From Geobacter sp. (GTDB taxonomy: Bacteria > Desulfobacterota > Desulfuromonadia > Geobacterales > Pseudopelobacteraceae), in NCBI GenBank assembly GCA_009684515.1, contig WKKS01000014.1, positions 1 through 64,000 of the forward strand: DNA of 64,000 nt. The letters run 5' to 3'. Positions 8,651-17,065 of the stretch are shown here, piece after piece. Positions within the stretch are counted from its first letter, which is position 1. Each line of letters starts with the position of its first letter. The notes beneath the pieces are model-generated. The model was given only the letters and a program-made list of their open reading frames with translations, did no database searches and had not been told where the DNA came from. Made by a program: the position numbers and the translations under genes.

Positions 8651-9790
8651 TCACCAGTGCGACCGATCATGATCCAGAACTGATGGAGGACTGTTCTTCA
8701 GCGGATCCATCCGGTCTGCCTGAAGGCTTGCCCAGACAAGCCACTTCGCAAAGGGGCTTTCCGGATCAAATGGCCCCGCTTCATACGCGGCACGAATGTA
8801 AGCCCTAAGCCTTTGGCTTTCATGCCAAGCAGCACATTCTTTCTTCAGAGCCTCGACTTTCTCCTTTTCTTTGCGAATTAGAGAGTCCATTTCCCAACGC
8901 TTCTGTTCTCTGGCCCGACGAATTTCTTCTTCCCTGGCTCGGCGGGTGCGATCATCCTTCACTTGGAGAGCCCGTTTGATCATTGCGATAATGAAAAAAT
9001 TCAGCTTCTCCTCGATTTTCCCTTTTTTGTCGTCCTTGCAGATCTTTTCGTATTGATATGCCCCGGAAATTTTCAAGGAGAATTCACCGGTTGCTATGTA
9101 ATCATACGTCGGATAATGACGGTATGAGTGTTTCTTCTCATCCAGCAACTCAGCCGGAGTCGGAACATGCCGAATCTGGCGCGACCGTTCTTCAAGCCGA
9201 AAACCAATTTGCTCATCAAGCACCTTAGCAACCGTAGCGTTGTTCTTCTCGTCGACCGATACCGTGAATCCTCGTTTCACGAGTGCTCTTACCAGAGCAT
9301 TCATGATCTGCAAAGCCCGCTCGATGGATTCCGGGAAAACTGAAATATCATTGCCACGTTTCCAGTAGGTCGAAACGCGACCGTAATTGTCGGGCTTGTT
9401 TTTCTTGAGTTGGCTTTTGGCCTCGGCAATGTGCTGATGGAGTGTTGCTGGCGTGTCGGAAACAATAATCCGATTTTCAGGCAGTTCTTCGAACGCAATC
9501 TCCGGGACTTCGACCGGTTGAGGCAAATCATTGACTGATCGCTGTTCGGGCTCATAGATATGAGTCACATGCTCCTTGACCCCATCTTTGGATGGAGGTA
9601 GCGGAGGCCGCTGTCCCTTGTGCATCCGCAGGTGGTATCCCTGAGGTGGCAGGGGGATGCTCAGGCGCTTGCAGATCTTGCGCAGCCCAACATCGGACAG
9701 GCCATACTCGGCTACCAACGTTGTCATCGGCTTTTCCCAGACCTGTTCATACAACTTCTGCCGCTCGAAGCGGATTGTCTTGGTACCCAT
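8651..9790 (-). CDS. Unknown 379-aa protein with N-terminal HTH-like segment
   Basis: Translation starts at ATG 9790 behind a GGAGGAG ribosome site. The first 50 residues (RQKLYEQVWEKPMTTLVAEY, then SDVGLRKICKRL, IPLPPQGYH) read like a DNA-binding helix-turn-helix that picks out a 'right-hand' motif. A proline-rich linker follows. Residues about 130-270 are a mixed alpha/beta region, and about 280-340 is a long charged coiled coil rich in Arg, Glu and Lys. I do not recognise a catalytic motif. Similar proteins occur scattered in bacterial accessory DNA. It lies between the AbiE pair and the broken metallophosphoesterase, all on the same strand. Confidence 0.75.
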   Translation of the reverse strand: MGTKTIRFERQKLYEQVWEKPMTTLVAEYGLSDVGLRKICKRLSIPLPPQGYHLRMHKGQRPPLPPSKDGVKEHVTHIYEPEQRSVNDLPQPVEVPEIAFEELPENRIIVSDTPATLHQHIAEAKSQLKKNKPDNYGRVSTYWKRGNDISVFPESIERALQIMNALVRALVKRGFTVSVDEKNNATVAKVLDEQIGFRLEERSRQIRHVPTPAELLDEKKHSYRHYPTYDYIATGEFSLKISGAYQYEKICKDDKKGKIEEKLNFFIIAMIKRALQVKDDRTRRAREEEIRRAREQKRWEMDSLIRKEKEKVEALKKECAAWHESQRLRAYIRAAYEAGPFDPESPFAKWLVWASLQADRMDPLKNSPPSVLDHDRSHW

Positions 9791-9810
9791 GATGCTCCTC
9801 CATCAAGCCA

Positions 9811-10371
9811 CTATATGTCTATGATCAGCTGTTTATCATATTGCGGATTTACCTCCACTTCCTTGTACCCATAGGGATTCACAACCACTCGGGTTTTGCC
9901 GAGTGAATAGTCGAACGAGTTGTGGGTATGGCCATGCACCCAGAGATCCGGGCCGTGGTCAATGATCTCACTGGATAGATCGGTCATAAAGGCGCAATTG
10001 AGGCTGTCGCCCCGGAACCGCTCATGAATGGACAGAGGAGAGACCCCATGGTGTGTCACCACGACGGTCTTCTTTTCTTCCGCAGCTGCCAGTTTCTCGA
10101 AGATAAACTGTTTCGATTCCTGAAACAGGTCGACCGTCTCCTCCGGCATGAGCCGTGTCCCGTCAGCCTTTTTGATCACGACAAAGTCATTCATGTTCTT
10201 CCGGGCGTACTGCATCTTGAAGAAATCCTTGCCGAGAAAATCCGTCCAGAGGGTAGCACCGATGAACAGGACGCCATTGATATCGACGGACTCGTTTTCT
10301 AGGAAATGGACATTTGCGGGCAGAGAGAGCTTGGTCTTTAGCTCGTGGATGCGCCCGAAGAAATCGTTAAC
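9811..10371 (-). pseudogene. Metallophosphoesterase missing its N-terminal half-site
   Basis: About 187 codons encode the C-terminal part of a calcineurin-like phosphoesterase: LFIGATLWTDF, VVVTHHGVSP with its metal-binding histidines, and WVHGHTHNSFDY near the end. The first metal-binding motifs (DxH, GD and GNHE) are absent because homology stops near 10371, exactly where an integrase remnant on the other strand begins. The frame continues to 10578, but those 69 codons are the reverse of integrase sequence and are not part of the gene. It should be inactive. Confidence 0.8.
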
Positions 10372-10387
10372 CGGCCATACGGTTAAC
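10366..10387. repeat. 8-bp palindrome at the phosphoesterase-integrase junction
   Basis: GTTAACCG (10366-10373) and CGGTTAAC (10380-10387) form a perfect inverted repeat with a 6-bp spacer, centred on the point where two truncated genes are joined. It may be the scar or the cause of the deletion. Confidence 0.55.
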
Positions 10388-10627
10388 ATTAAAGTCGCTT
10401 TTCGCAGAGTGGTTGCCGATGCTGAGCTGTCTGCCGACGTCTGCCGCCACACCTTGAGACATACCGCAATAACCCACCTGGTACAGGCTGGAGTTGATCT
10501 TCCGACTGTGGGCAGAATTTCAGGACACAAAACGCTCGCAATGGTTGCCAGGTATGCACACGCCAACGGAGAACACATTCAGTCCGCTACTGATAAACTG
10601 GAGAGCCGTTATCAACACACTGGCTGA
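10382..10627 (+). pseudogene. C-terminal remnant of a tyrosine integrase
   Basis: The last 81 codons of a phage-type tyrosine recombinase remain. HTLRHTAITHL carries the HxxR pair, RISGHKTLAM the next His, and RYAHANGEH the nucleophile Tyr. Everything upstream, including the first catalytic Arg, is missing. It ends about 85 bp before the tRNA-Arg 3' end, as expected for an integrase of an element inserted there. It marks this side as an island boundary and cannot be active. Confidence 0.85.
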
Positions 10628-10675
10628 GCCGAACGACTATCACAATTACACAGGAATTACACAGACAATAGAAAA

Positions 10676-10710
10676 GGGCTTACAGTAAAACACTGTAAGC
10701 CCTTGTTTTT
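10676..10710. terminator. Bidirectional terminator between integrase remnant and tRNA-Arg
   Basis: An 11-bp perfect stem (GGGCTTACAGT 10676-10686, ACTGTAAGCCC 10692-10702) with a 5-nt loop. A TTGTTTTT tail follows on the plus strand and TTTTCT on the minus strand, so it can end both the integrase side and the tRNA transcript. Confidence 0.85.
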
Positions 10711-10712
10711 AT

Positions 10713-10789
10713 TGGCGTCCCCGAGACGATTCGAACGTCCGACCCCTTCCTTAGGAGGGAAGTGCTCTATCCAGCTGAGCTACGGGGAC
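10713..10789 (-). tRNA. tRNA-Arg (anticodon CCT)
   Basis: A full cloverleaf on the minus strand: acceptor GTCCCCG/CGGGGAC, anticodon stem CTTCC/GGAAG with loop CTCCTAA (anticodon CCT), T-arm GGACG-TTCGAAT-CGTCT, and an encoded CCA. Its 3' end faces the island, the usual integrase target position. Confidence 0.95.
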
Positions 10790-10845
10790 TTGTTTGAAAT
10801 GCTGAAGTGGTATAGCAGAGATGGTGCTACTGTTCAACCTCTTTC

Positions 10846-11361
10846 CTAAAAAGTCAGCAGTGAGAATACTTTGCCTTTTGGCAGGCGGTCGCGGCCATTC
10901 AGAAAATCGAGTTCTGCCATGAAACAGCATTCGACTATTTCCCCACCCATGCTTTGAACCATGTCAACTGTGGCCTCCATTGTGCCGCCGGTGGCCAGCA
11001 GGTCGTCGGCAATCAGGATGCGCTCGCCCGGTTTGATGGCGTCCTTGTGGATTTCCAGGGTGTCTGTGCCGTACTCGAGGTCGTAGGTTTTGCTGAATGT
11101 TTCGGAGGGCAGTTTGCCCGGTTTGCGGACCAGTACGATTCCAGCTCCCAGTTTATAGGCCAGCGCTGAGCCGATTATGAAGCCGCGCGCTTCCACTCCG
11201 ACTACTTTGTCAATGCGTTTTCCAACATAGCGATGGGAAATCAGATCCACCATTTTCTGGTACGATTTGGCGTCTTGCAGGAGTGTCGTAATGTCTTTGA
11301 ATATGATGCCTTTTTTGGGGAAGTCCGGAATGTCGCGAATGATTTCTTTCAAGTCGTTCAT
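10846..11361 (-). CDS. apt: Adenine phosphoribosyltransferase
   Basis: A 171-aa type I PRTase that salvages adenine to AMP using PRPP. It shows the PRPP-binding motif [13 protein letters not shown] (about 122-134), the [14 protein letters not shown] segment, and the N-terminal [18 protein letters not shown] signature. ATG 11361 is preferred over TTG 11364 because AAGGAG lies 8 bp upstream. It starts about 30 bp after rpoS on the same strand and is probably co-transcribed with it. Confidence 0.95.
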   Translation of the reverse strand: MNDLKEIIRDIPDFPKKGIIFKDITTLLQDAKSYQKMVDLISHRYVGKRIDKVVGVEARGFIIGSALAYKLGAGIVLVRKPGKLPSETFSKTYDLEYGTDTLEIHKDAIKPGERILIADDLLATGGTMEATVDMVQSMGGEIVECCFMAELDFLNGRDRLPKGKVFSLLTF

Positions 11362-11391
11362 CAATGTGTCTCCTTGGATTTGCTTGGTTGT

Positions 11392-12366
11392 CTATGCTTG
11401 CAGTGCGGCACTCTTGCGGAGTTTTTCCAGGCATTTAACTTCGATCTGGCGAATACGTTCTCTTGTTACTCCGAATAGTTGACCGATTGTGTCAAGCGTT
11501 TGCGGTTCGTTGTCATTAAGCCCGAATCTTAGGGTGAGTATCGTCTGTTCGCTTTCGGTAAGTGAATCAAAATGTTCGGATATCATTTCAAAAATATTTA
11601 TGTTTTCCAGAAGCACGGATGGTGCGGGCATGGAACAGTCTTCAATTGTGTCGATCAATGAATAGTCGTTGTTGTCGCCGATGGGCGATTCAATGGAGCA
11701 GGTCCGGCGCAGCAGAGTCATCAGTCGGCGGACATAGGGCTGCTTGGCGTTCATGGATTCGGCAATTTCATGAACTGTTGGCTCGCGCTGCAGTTCCTGT
11801 GAAAGAGCGCGGGTTATGCGCAACATGCGGTTTATGTCGTCTGAAACGTGAACCGGCAGGCGGATCGTGCGGGATTGGTTGATCAGTGAGCGTTCAATTG
11901 CCTGGCGAATCCACCAGGTGGCGTAGGTGGAAAATCTGCATTCCTTGGCTAGGTTGAATTTTTCCACTGCCTTGATTAAGCCAAGATTGCCTTCTTCGAT
12001 CAGGTCGAGAAATGGTAATCCGCGATTTACATAGCGCTTGGCAATTTTTACCACCAGTCGCAAATTGGACTCGATCATTTTGTCACGAGCCGCTTTGTCT
12101 CCTTTTTCGATTCTAAGGGCAAGTTCCCTCTCGGATTCGGCATTTAATAGTGGGGTGCGCTGGATGTCACGCAGATAAATCTTGATGGCGTCGTCATAAC
12201 GCTCGAGTTCAACCACAGGGATTTCGACTTCTGCGTTGTCGTCAGCAGATGAATCATCTTCTGGCAACAACAACGGCTCTTCTATTTCATCCAGAGTAAT
12301 GCCCGGCAAATTTAAAGAAAGATCATTTTTGATGGAGATATTGGTCAGAATGTTGTCATCATGCAT
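11392..12366 (-). CDS. rpoS: RNA polymerase sigma factor RpoS
   Basis: A 324-aa sigma70-family factor without region 1.1, the size of RpoS. Region 2 holds [19 protein letters not shown] and the -10 reading segment [13 protein letters not shown]. Region 3 and region 4 follow, with [20 protein letters not shown] as the -35 reading HTH. It would direct stationary-phase and stress transcription. The surE-pcm-rpoS order is the classical rpoS neighbourhood and supports RpoS over a housekeeping or heat-shock sigma. nlpD, which usually separates pcm from rpoS in enterobacteria, is absent. Confidence 0.9.
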   Translation of the reverse strand: MHDDNILTNISIKNDLSLNLPGITLDEIEEPLLLPEDDSSADDNAEVEIPVVELERYDDAIKIYLRDIQRTPLLNAESERELALRIEKGDKAARDKMIESNLRLVVKIAKRYVNRGLPFLDLIEEGNLGLIKAVEKFNLAKECRFSTYATWWIRQAIERSLINQSRTIRLPVHVSDDINRMLRITRALSQELQREPTVHEIAESMNAKQPYVRRLMTLLRRTCSIESPIGDNNDYSLIDTIEDCSMPAPSVLLENINIFEMISEHFDSLTESEQTILTLRFGLNDNEPQTLDTIGQLFGVTRERIRQIEVKCLEKLRKSAALQA

Positions 12367-12397
12367 GATTACAATGTTCTCCCTTTATAGCAGGTTC

Positions 12398-13051
12398 TTA
12401 ATTCTGCCACCCTTGTTTGCCTATTAACGGTACGAATCGGCATGCTACCGAGACGGAACTTTCAATTTCGCCATTCTCATCTTTGGTGATCTTTAATAGT
12501 TGTTGTTCGGAGTCACTCCCCACCGGTATTACCAGACGACCGCCCGGGGCGAGTTGATCAATCAGTATTCCGGGGATTTGCGGTGCTCCGGCGGTAACGA
12601 TGATGGCGTCAAATGGAGCAGCCTCCTCCCATCCGATCGGACTCCCCTCGTTGTCGTTTATCCGGAGCTGGACGTTAAAGAGTTTGAGCGAGTCCAGGCA
12701 TTTGCGGGCGCGCAGTGCCAGTGGCCGGATGCGCTCGGCGGAGTAGACCCGATCCGACAGTGTGGCCAGGATCGCAGTCTGGTAGCCGGAGCCGGTACCG
12801 ATCTCCAACACTTTCTCCGTGCCGGTCAGCGCCAGTAGCTCGGTCATGAGTGCAACTATGTAAGGTTGGGAAATAGTCTGTTTTTCACCAATTGGAAGTG
12901 GTGAATCACTGTAGGCCTGCATCGCAAATGCTTCCTGGACAAAGATGTGGCGCGGGATTTTCAGCATGGCGTCAATCACTCGCCGGTCGCTGACGCCACG
13001 CGCTACGATCTGTTCCTGCACCATCTTTTTTCTTGAAATATCAAAGTTCAT
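12398..13051 (-). CDS. pcm: Protein-L-isoaspartate O-methyltransferase
   Basis: A 217-aa SAM-dependent methyltransferase that starts repair of isoaspartyl residues in aged proteins. The SAM-binding motif [14 protein letters not shown] (about 83-96), the substrate segment [16 protein letters not shown] and the [15 protein letters not shown] post-motif are all present. It lies between surE and rpoS, the standard survival-gene cluster, with 31 bp to rpoS. Confidence 0.95.
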   Translation of the reverse strand: MNFDISRKKMVQEQIVARGVSDRRVIDAMLKIPRHIFVQEAFAMQAYSDSPLPIGEKQTISQPYIVALMTELLALTGTEKVLEIGTGSGYQTAILATLSDRVYSAERIRPLALRARKCLDSLKLFNVQLRINDNEGSPIGWEEAAPFDAIIVTAGAPQIPGILIDQLAPGGRLVIPVGSDSEQQLLKITKDENGEIESSVSVACRFVPLIGKQGWQN

Positions 13052-13109
13052 GTCTGGCCTCGAAAATGGGCGGAACTATAACAGAGGGGTTTAGAAATGT
13101 CCAGTTGTG

Positions 13110-13853
13110 TCAAAACGACCATTTGGAAAGGAGTTTCAGCGATTCATGGTTGGTGAGATCCAGGTGAAGCGGGGTGACGGAAACGTGATGTCGATTGATG
13201 GCGTGGAAGTCAGTGCCGTTATCATCATTGAAGTTGGGTTCTTCACTGCCGATCCAGAAATATTTGCGTCCGCGCGGATCGGTCTTGTCAACGATCTTGC
13301 CGACAAATGACCGCTTTCCCTGGCGCGTTATAATGGGTGGCAGCATCGTCGTCAGCGGCCGATCCGGTATGTTGACATTCAGGAATGTGTCGCTCGGCAG
13401 GCCGTTTGCGATAACCTGCCTGGCAACCCGCAGCGCAATCAGGGCCGCATCACCGAAGTTATCGCTGTGGTTGAAGGTTGCCAGAGAGAAGGCTATGGCT
13501 GGAATGCCCATCAGGTTGGCTTCCATAGCGGCCGCTACCGTTCCTGAGTAGGTGACATCGTCGCCCAGGTTGGGGCCATGGTTGATGCCGGAGACCACCA
13601 GATCAGGCGTGTTCGGCAACAGGTTGTGTATGCCCATGTTGACGCAGTCGGTTGGGGTGCCGTCAACGGCATACCACCCTTCATGCAGTTCAAATACCCG
13701 CAGGGGAGAATGGAGTGTCAGTGAATGCCCGGCTGCGCTGCGCTCGCGGTCGGGCGCTACGACTGTTACCTGACCCAGTTCCCGCATTGCCGCAGCCAAG
13801 GCCCTGATGCCGGGAGCGTGAATGCCGTCATCGTTAGTGACCATGATGTTCAT
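13110..13853 (-). CDS. surE: 5'/3'-nucleotidase SurE
   Basis: A 247-aa metal-dependent survival phosphatase that removes phosphate from nucleoside monophosphates. The N-terminal MVTNDDGIHAPGI holds the metal-binding Asp pair, and VSGINHGPNLGDDVTYSGTV holds the other active-site residues. It is the first gene of the surE-pcm-rpoS-apt series, so its promoter should lie in the divergent gap 13854-14035. That gap also has a TTTTGT-GTTT-ACAAAA palindrome (13936-13951) that might be an operator. Confidence 0.95.
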   Translation of the reverse strand: MNIMVTNDDGIHAPGIRALAAAMRELGQVTVVAPDRERSAAGHSLTLHSPLRVFELHEGWYAVDGTPTDCVNMGIHNLLPNTPDLVVSGINHGPNLGDDVTYSGTVAAAMEANLMGIPAIAFSLATFNHSDNFGDAALIALRVARQVIANGLPSDTFLNVNIPDRPLTTMLPPIITRQGKRSFVGKIVDKTDPRGRKYFWIGSEEPNFNDDNGTDFHAINRHHVSVTPLHLDLTNHESLKLLSKWSF

Positions 13854-14035
13854 ATATCGATCCTTTGAAAATCCAATGTAATGCGCCTGTTATGGCAGAA
13901 TAGCGGCTGTAAATCAAGGTGATAGCGGCGTACGATTTTGTGTTTACAAAACAGCATCAAGCCGTTACATTCAAAACCCGCAAATTGCAGTATTAAATGA
14001 ATTTCAAAATATTAACTTGATCAGGAGGTAATGGT

Positions 14036-15022
14036 ATGAAGGCAGTTCTGATGGATGCTTTTGGCGGCGTGGAGGTTCTCAGGATAGGTGAGGCGGAAAA
14101 ACCGGCTCCGGCTGAGGGGCAGGTCTTGGTCAAGGTGTTTGCAACATCGATCAACCGCCCGGATCTGGTGCAGCGCGAAGGCAAATATCCACCACCTCCA
14201 GGTGATTCCACCATTCTTGGCCTGGAAGTATCCGGAGTTATCGAAGAGCTGGGTGCTGGCGTCACCGGTTGGCAGGTCGGCGATCGGGTTATGACACTGG
14301 TCGGCGGCGGCGGTTACGCTGAGTTTGCCGTAGCCTATGCCGCGCATCTGATGAAGATTCCGGAGAGCATGAGTTTCGAGGAAGCGGCTTGCGTTTGTGA
14401 ATCATACATTACCGCTTTCCTGAATGTCTTTATGATCGGTGAGTTCAAGGATGGTCAGTGCGCTATCCTGCATGGCGGCGGCGGTGGCGTGAATACTGCG
14501 GCTATCCAGCTGTGCCGGGCACTGACTCCCGCCAGCAAGCTGATCGTAACCGCGTCAGCGGCCAAAATGGAGCGGGTCAAGGAGCTCGGCGCTGATTTTC
14601 TGATCAACTTTCAGGAAACACCTGATTTCACTGAAGTTGTTAAAGAGTATACCGCCAAGAAAGGTGTCGATCTGATTCTGGACCATGTTGGCGCCAAGTA
14701 TCTGGCTCCCAACATGAATTCTCTGGGCTACAAGGGACGGCTGGTAATTATTGGTGTCATCAGCGGCATCAAGGCAGAACTTAACCTGGCGCTGATGATG
14801 GTCAAGCGTCAGCAGATCATTGGCAGCGTGCTCCGTTCGCGTCCGGTTCCCGAAAAAGGGGAGATCGTGGCCGAGTTTACCCGACGAGCCATTCCGAAGT
14901 TTGCCGATCGCAGTATTGTGCCGATCATCGAAAAGGTTTTCACGATTGATCAGGTGGCCGATGCCCACCGCATGATGGAAGAGGACAAACATTTCGGCAA
15001 AATCGTGTTGAGGATTCAGTAA
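14036..15022 (+). CDS. Quinone oxidoreductase, MDR superfamily (PIG3-like)
   Basis: A 328-aa zinc-free medium-chain dehydrogenase/reductase, predicted to reduce quinones with NADPH. It has the N-terminal MKAVLMDAFGGVEVL, INRPDLVQREGKYPPPPG and a nucleotide-binding region LHGGGGGVNTAAIQL (about 150). A strong AGGAGG precedes the ATG. It is divergent from surE and has its own terminator at 15053, so it is a single-gene unit. Confidence 0.88.
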   Translation: MKAVLMDAFGGVEVLRIGEAEKPAPAEGQVLVKVFATSINRPDLVQREGKYPPPPGDSTILGLEVSGVIEELGAGVTGWQVGDRVMTLVGGGGYAEFAVAYAAHLMKIPESMSFEEAACVCESYITAFLNVFMIGEFKDGQCAILHGGGGGVNTAAIQLCRALTPASKLIVTASAAKMERVKELGADFLINFQETPDFTEVVKEYTAKKGVDLILDHVGAKYLAPNMNSLGYKGRLVIIGVISGIKAELNLALMMVKRQQIIGSVLRSRPVPEKGEIVAEFTRRAIPKFADRSIVPIIEKVFTIDQVADAHRMMEEDKHFGKIVLRIQ

Positions 15023-15052
15023 CCGGGCTTTGCTGTCTGACGACGATAATTG

Positions 15053-15090
15053 AAAAAGGGGCGCGTCTCATGGAGACGGCCCCTTTTTTT
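15053..15090. terminator. Bidirectional terminator
   Basis: The stem AAAAAGGGGC.CGTCTC / GAGACG.CCCCTTTTTTT with an ATG loop lies between the convergent oxidoreductase and peroxiredoxin genes. It has T-runs on both strands. Confidence 0.88.
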
Positions 15091-15110
15091 GCTCATCTGT
15101 CTTTTTACTT

Positions 15111-15761
15111 TCAATGCTTGATGGTCTTGTCACCGGGCTTCCAGTTGATCGGACAGAGCTCCTGCGTCTGGAGTGCTTTTAATACACGCAGGGTTTCTTC
15201 AACACTTCTCCCAACCTTGTCATTATGAATCAGCATATGCTGGACAACTCCGTTGGGGTCTATGATGAAAAGACCTCTGCGGGCGCTGCTTTGGACTTCA
15301 TCCAACACCCCATAGGATCTGGCGGTCTGTTTGCTGAAATCGGACAGCAGCGGAAATTCGAGTTTATCCAGTGCGCCGCTTTTAATCCACGCCATGTGTG
15401 AATATTTGCTGTCTACCGACGCGGCCAGCACTGCCGCGTTGAGTTTGGTGAACTCGGCCAGTGATTTGTTGAAACCCCTGATCTCGGTCGGGCAAACAAA
15501 TGTGAAATCACCTGGGTAGAAGAACAATACCACCCATTTGCCGCGATAGTCGGCCAGGCTGATTTTTTTAAATTCCTGATTGACCACCGCATCAAGGGTG
15601 AAGAGGGGAGCCGGTGAACCGATCTCTGCCCAGGTCGAAGAAGTGTTAGATGACACACTGTCTTGCGAAGTTTCAGAGTGGCCTGGAAGCGTAGCAGCTG
15701 ACCCGGTTATTGGATAGGTGACAGTTGCGAACAGCAGGCATAAATAAATCAGATTTTTCAT
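15111..15761 (-). CDS. Exported 2-Cys peroxiredoxin (AhpC/TSA family)
   Basis: A 216-aa thiol peroxidase that reduces hydrogen peroxide and organic peroxides. ATG 15761 is chosen because it starts a signal peptide (MKNLIYLCLLF...GSAA) and follows GGAGAG; an in-frame extension to 15830 has no support. The peroxidatic Cys is in FYPGDFTFVCPTEIRGF and the resolving Cys in LCPINWKPGD near the C-terminus, so it is a typical 2-Cys enzyme. A signal peptide is unusual for AhpC-like proteins and puts this one in the periplasm, where it could protect cytochromes. Confidence 0.88.
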   Translation of the reverse strand: MKNLIYLCLLFATVTYPITGSAATLPGHSETSQDSVSSNTSSTWAEIGSPAPLFTLDAVVNQEFKKISLADYRGKWVVLFFYPGDFTFVCPTEIRGFNKSLAEFTKLNAAVLAASVDSKYSHMAWIKSGALDKLEFPLLSDFSKQTARSYGVLDEVQSSARRGLFIIDPNGVVQHMLIHNDKVGRSVEETLRVLKALQTQELCPINWKPGDKTIKH

Positions 15762-15931
15762 ACGGACTCTCCGGAAAATTCGTTGTGGGCTTGGTCTGAC
15801 CAGTTTAGACCAACAATGGCCTGTTGGCAACCACTAGAAAATGAAGTTTAAATTTTTCTCGTACTATGGTACATAAGCAAAGTTGTATACAGATTTTTGT
15901 TGCGCACAAATCAAATATTGGAGGCTTTAGA

Positions 15932-16453
15932 ATGTCAGAACAGAACCCGCAGGTTATGCTGGAAACTTCCATGGGAAACATTAAAATCGAACTTTTCAAA
16001 GAAAAGGCGCCTATTACGGTCAAAAACTTCCTTTCGTACGTCAAGGACAGCTATTATGACGGTTTGATATTTCACCGTGTTATCAAGGATTTCATGGTCC
16101 AGGGCGGCGGGATGAACGAAAACATGGAAACGAAAAAAACCAAGTATGCCATCAAGAATGAAGCTGCCAACGGTCTTAAAAACACTCGCGGCACACTGGC
16201 AATGGCTCGTACCGCCGTTGTTGATTCGGCTACCAGCCAATTCTTTGTCAACACTGTCGATAACGCATTTCTTGACCATCAGGGCAAACATCAGGACCGT
16301 TTCGGATATTGCGTATTCGGGCAGGTGCTGGATGGCATGGATGTGGTCGACAAGATCAGAGAAGTCAAGACCGGTAATAAAAATGGGCATTCTGATGTTC
16401 CGGTAGAGCCGGTGTTTATTATATCAGCCAAGTTGATTGAACAGGAGGCGTAA
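15932..16453 (+). CDS. Cyclophilin-type peptidyl-prolyl isomerase
   Basis: A 173-aa cytoplasmic cyclophilin; no signal peptide. [13 protein letters not shown] carries the active-site Arg and Gln, and [18 protein letters not shown] and [17 protein letters not shown] complete the fold. ATG 15932 follows GGAGG; upstream codons to 15866 are not coding. It lies 2 bp before the ferritin-like gene, so the two form an operon. Confidence 0.93.
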   Translation: MSEQNPQVMLETSMGNIKIELFKEKAPITVKNFLSYVKDSYYDGLIFHRVIKDFMVQGGGMNENMETKKTKYAIKNEAANGLKNTRGTLAMARTAVVDSATSQFFVNTVDNAFLDHQGKHQDRFGYCVFGQVLDGMDVVDKIREVKTGNKNGHSDVPVEPVFIISAKLIEQEA

Positions 16454-16455
16454 CC

Positions 16456-16929
16456 ATGAGCAGTGACCAAGTCTGTTATACCTTTGATGCTGCCGTCGAG
16501 ATGGCAATCAAGATGGAGGAAGAGGGTTTTCGCACTTATCTGTCCGCAATTCGTCAGCTGACCAACAAAGGCGCAAAAGAACTCCTTCGTGACAACGCTC
16601 TGGATGAACTCAACCACAAGCATCAGCTGGAAAAGGCGCTGCTGGACGGTCGTATGGAAGGCAGCGATGTGCTTTCACAGACTATTCCGACCATGGGTCT
16701 GGATTACGTATTTAAAAAGCAGGAGCTTGGTCCTCAGTCAGGGGTTCGAGAGGCGCTGATTTATGCCATCCACCTTGAAAAAGGGGCGGTAGATTTTTAT
16801 GGAAAGGTTTCCGATGGTTGTGCAGGAGCTCCGATGGGTAAGCTGTTTGCGCAGTTGCATAAGGAGGAATCTCACCACTTGCAGGCGTTGGAAGATCTTT
16901 ACGAGCAACACTTTATGACGGAAAACTGA
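16456..16929 (+). CDS. Ferritin-like/rubrerythrin-type diiron protein
   Basis: A 157-aa four-helix protein without a rubredoxin domain. Repeated Glu/His motifs suit a diiron site: KMEEEGFRTY, ELNHKHQLEK, HLEKGAVDFY and EESHHLQALEDLYEQH. Such proteins handle peroxide or iron. It starts 2 bp after the cyclophilin stop. The substrate is not evident. Confidence 0.82.
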   Translation: MSSDQVCYTFDAAVEMAIKMEEEGFRTYLSAIRQLTNKGAKELLRDNALDELNHKHQLEKALLDGRMEGSDVLSQTIPTMGLDYVFKKQELGPQSGVREALIYAIHLEKGAVDFYGKVSDGCAGAPMGKLFAQLHKEESHHLQALEDLYEQHFMTEN

Positions 16930-16988
16930 TATTGCAAGCGGGGAGTTAATCTCTGATGCCATAATCAATTAACAGAGTCTTTAATGTC

Positions 16989-17031
16989 AAACGGCCGACC
17001 TTACCATTTTCTTTGGTACTGTCGGCCGTTT
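16989..17031. terminator. Hairpin between convergent genes, likely terminator
   Basis: An 11-bp stem (AAACGGCCGAC 16989-16999, GTCGGCCGTTT 17021-17031) encloses a smaller TACC/GGTA stem. The T-run is short on both strands, so termination may be partial. Confidence 0.65.
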
Positions 17032-17065
17032 GATTTAGGAACTGTAATTTCAGCAGATTGTGACG

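Noticed and set aside
9811..10578. A 255-aa metallophosphoesterase as one intact gene
   Set aside because: The first 69 codons are the reverse strand of an integrase remnant; homology starts near 10371.
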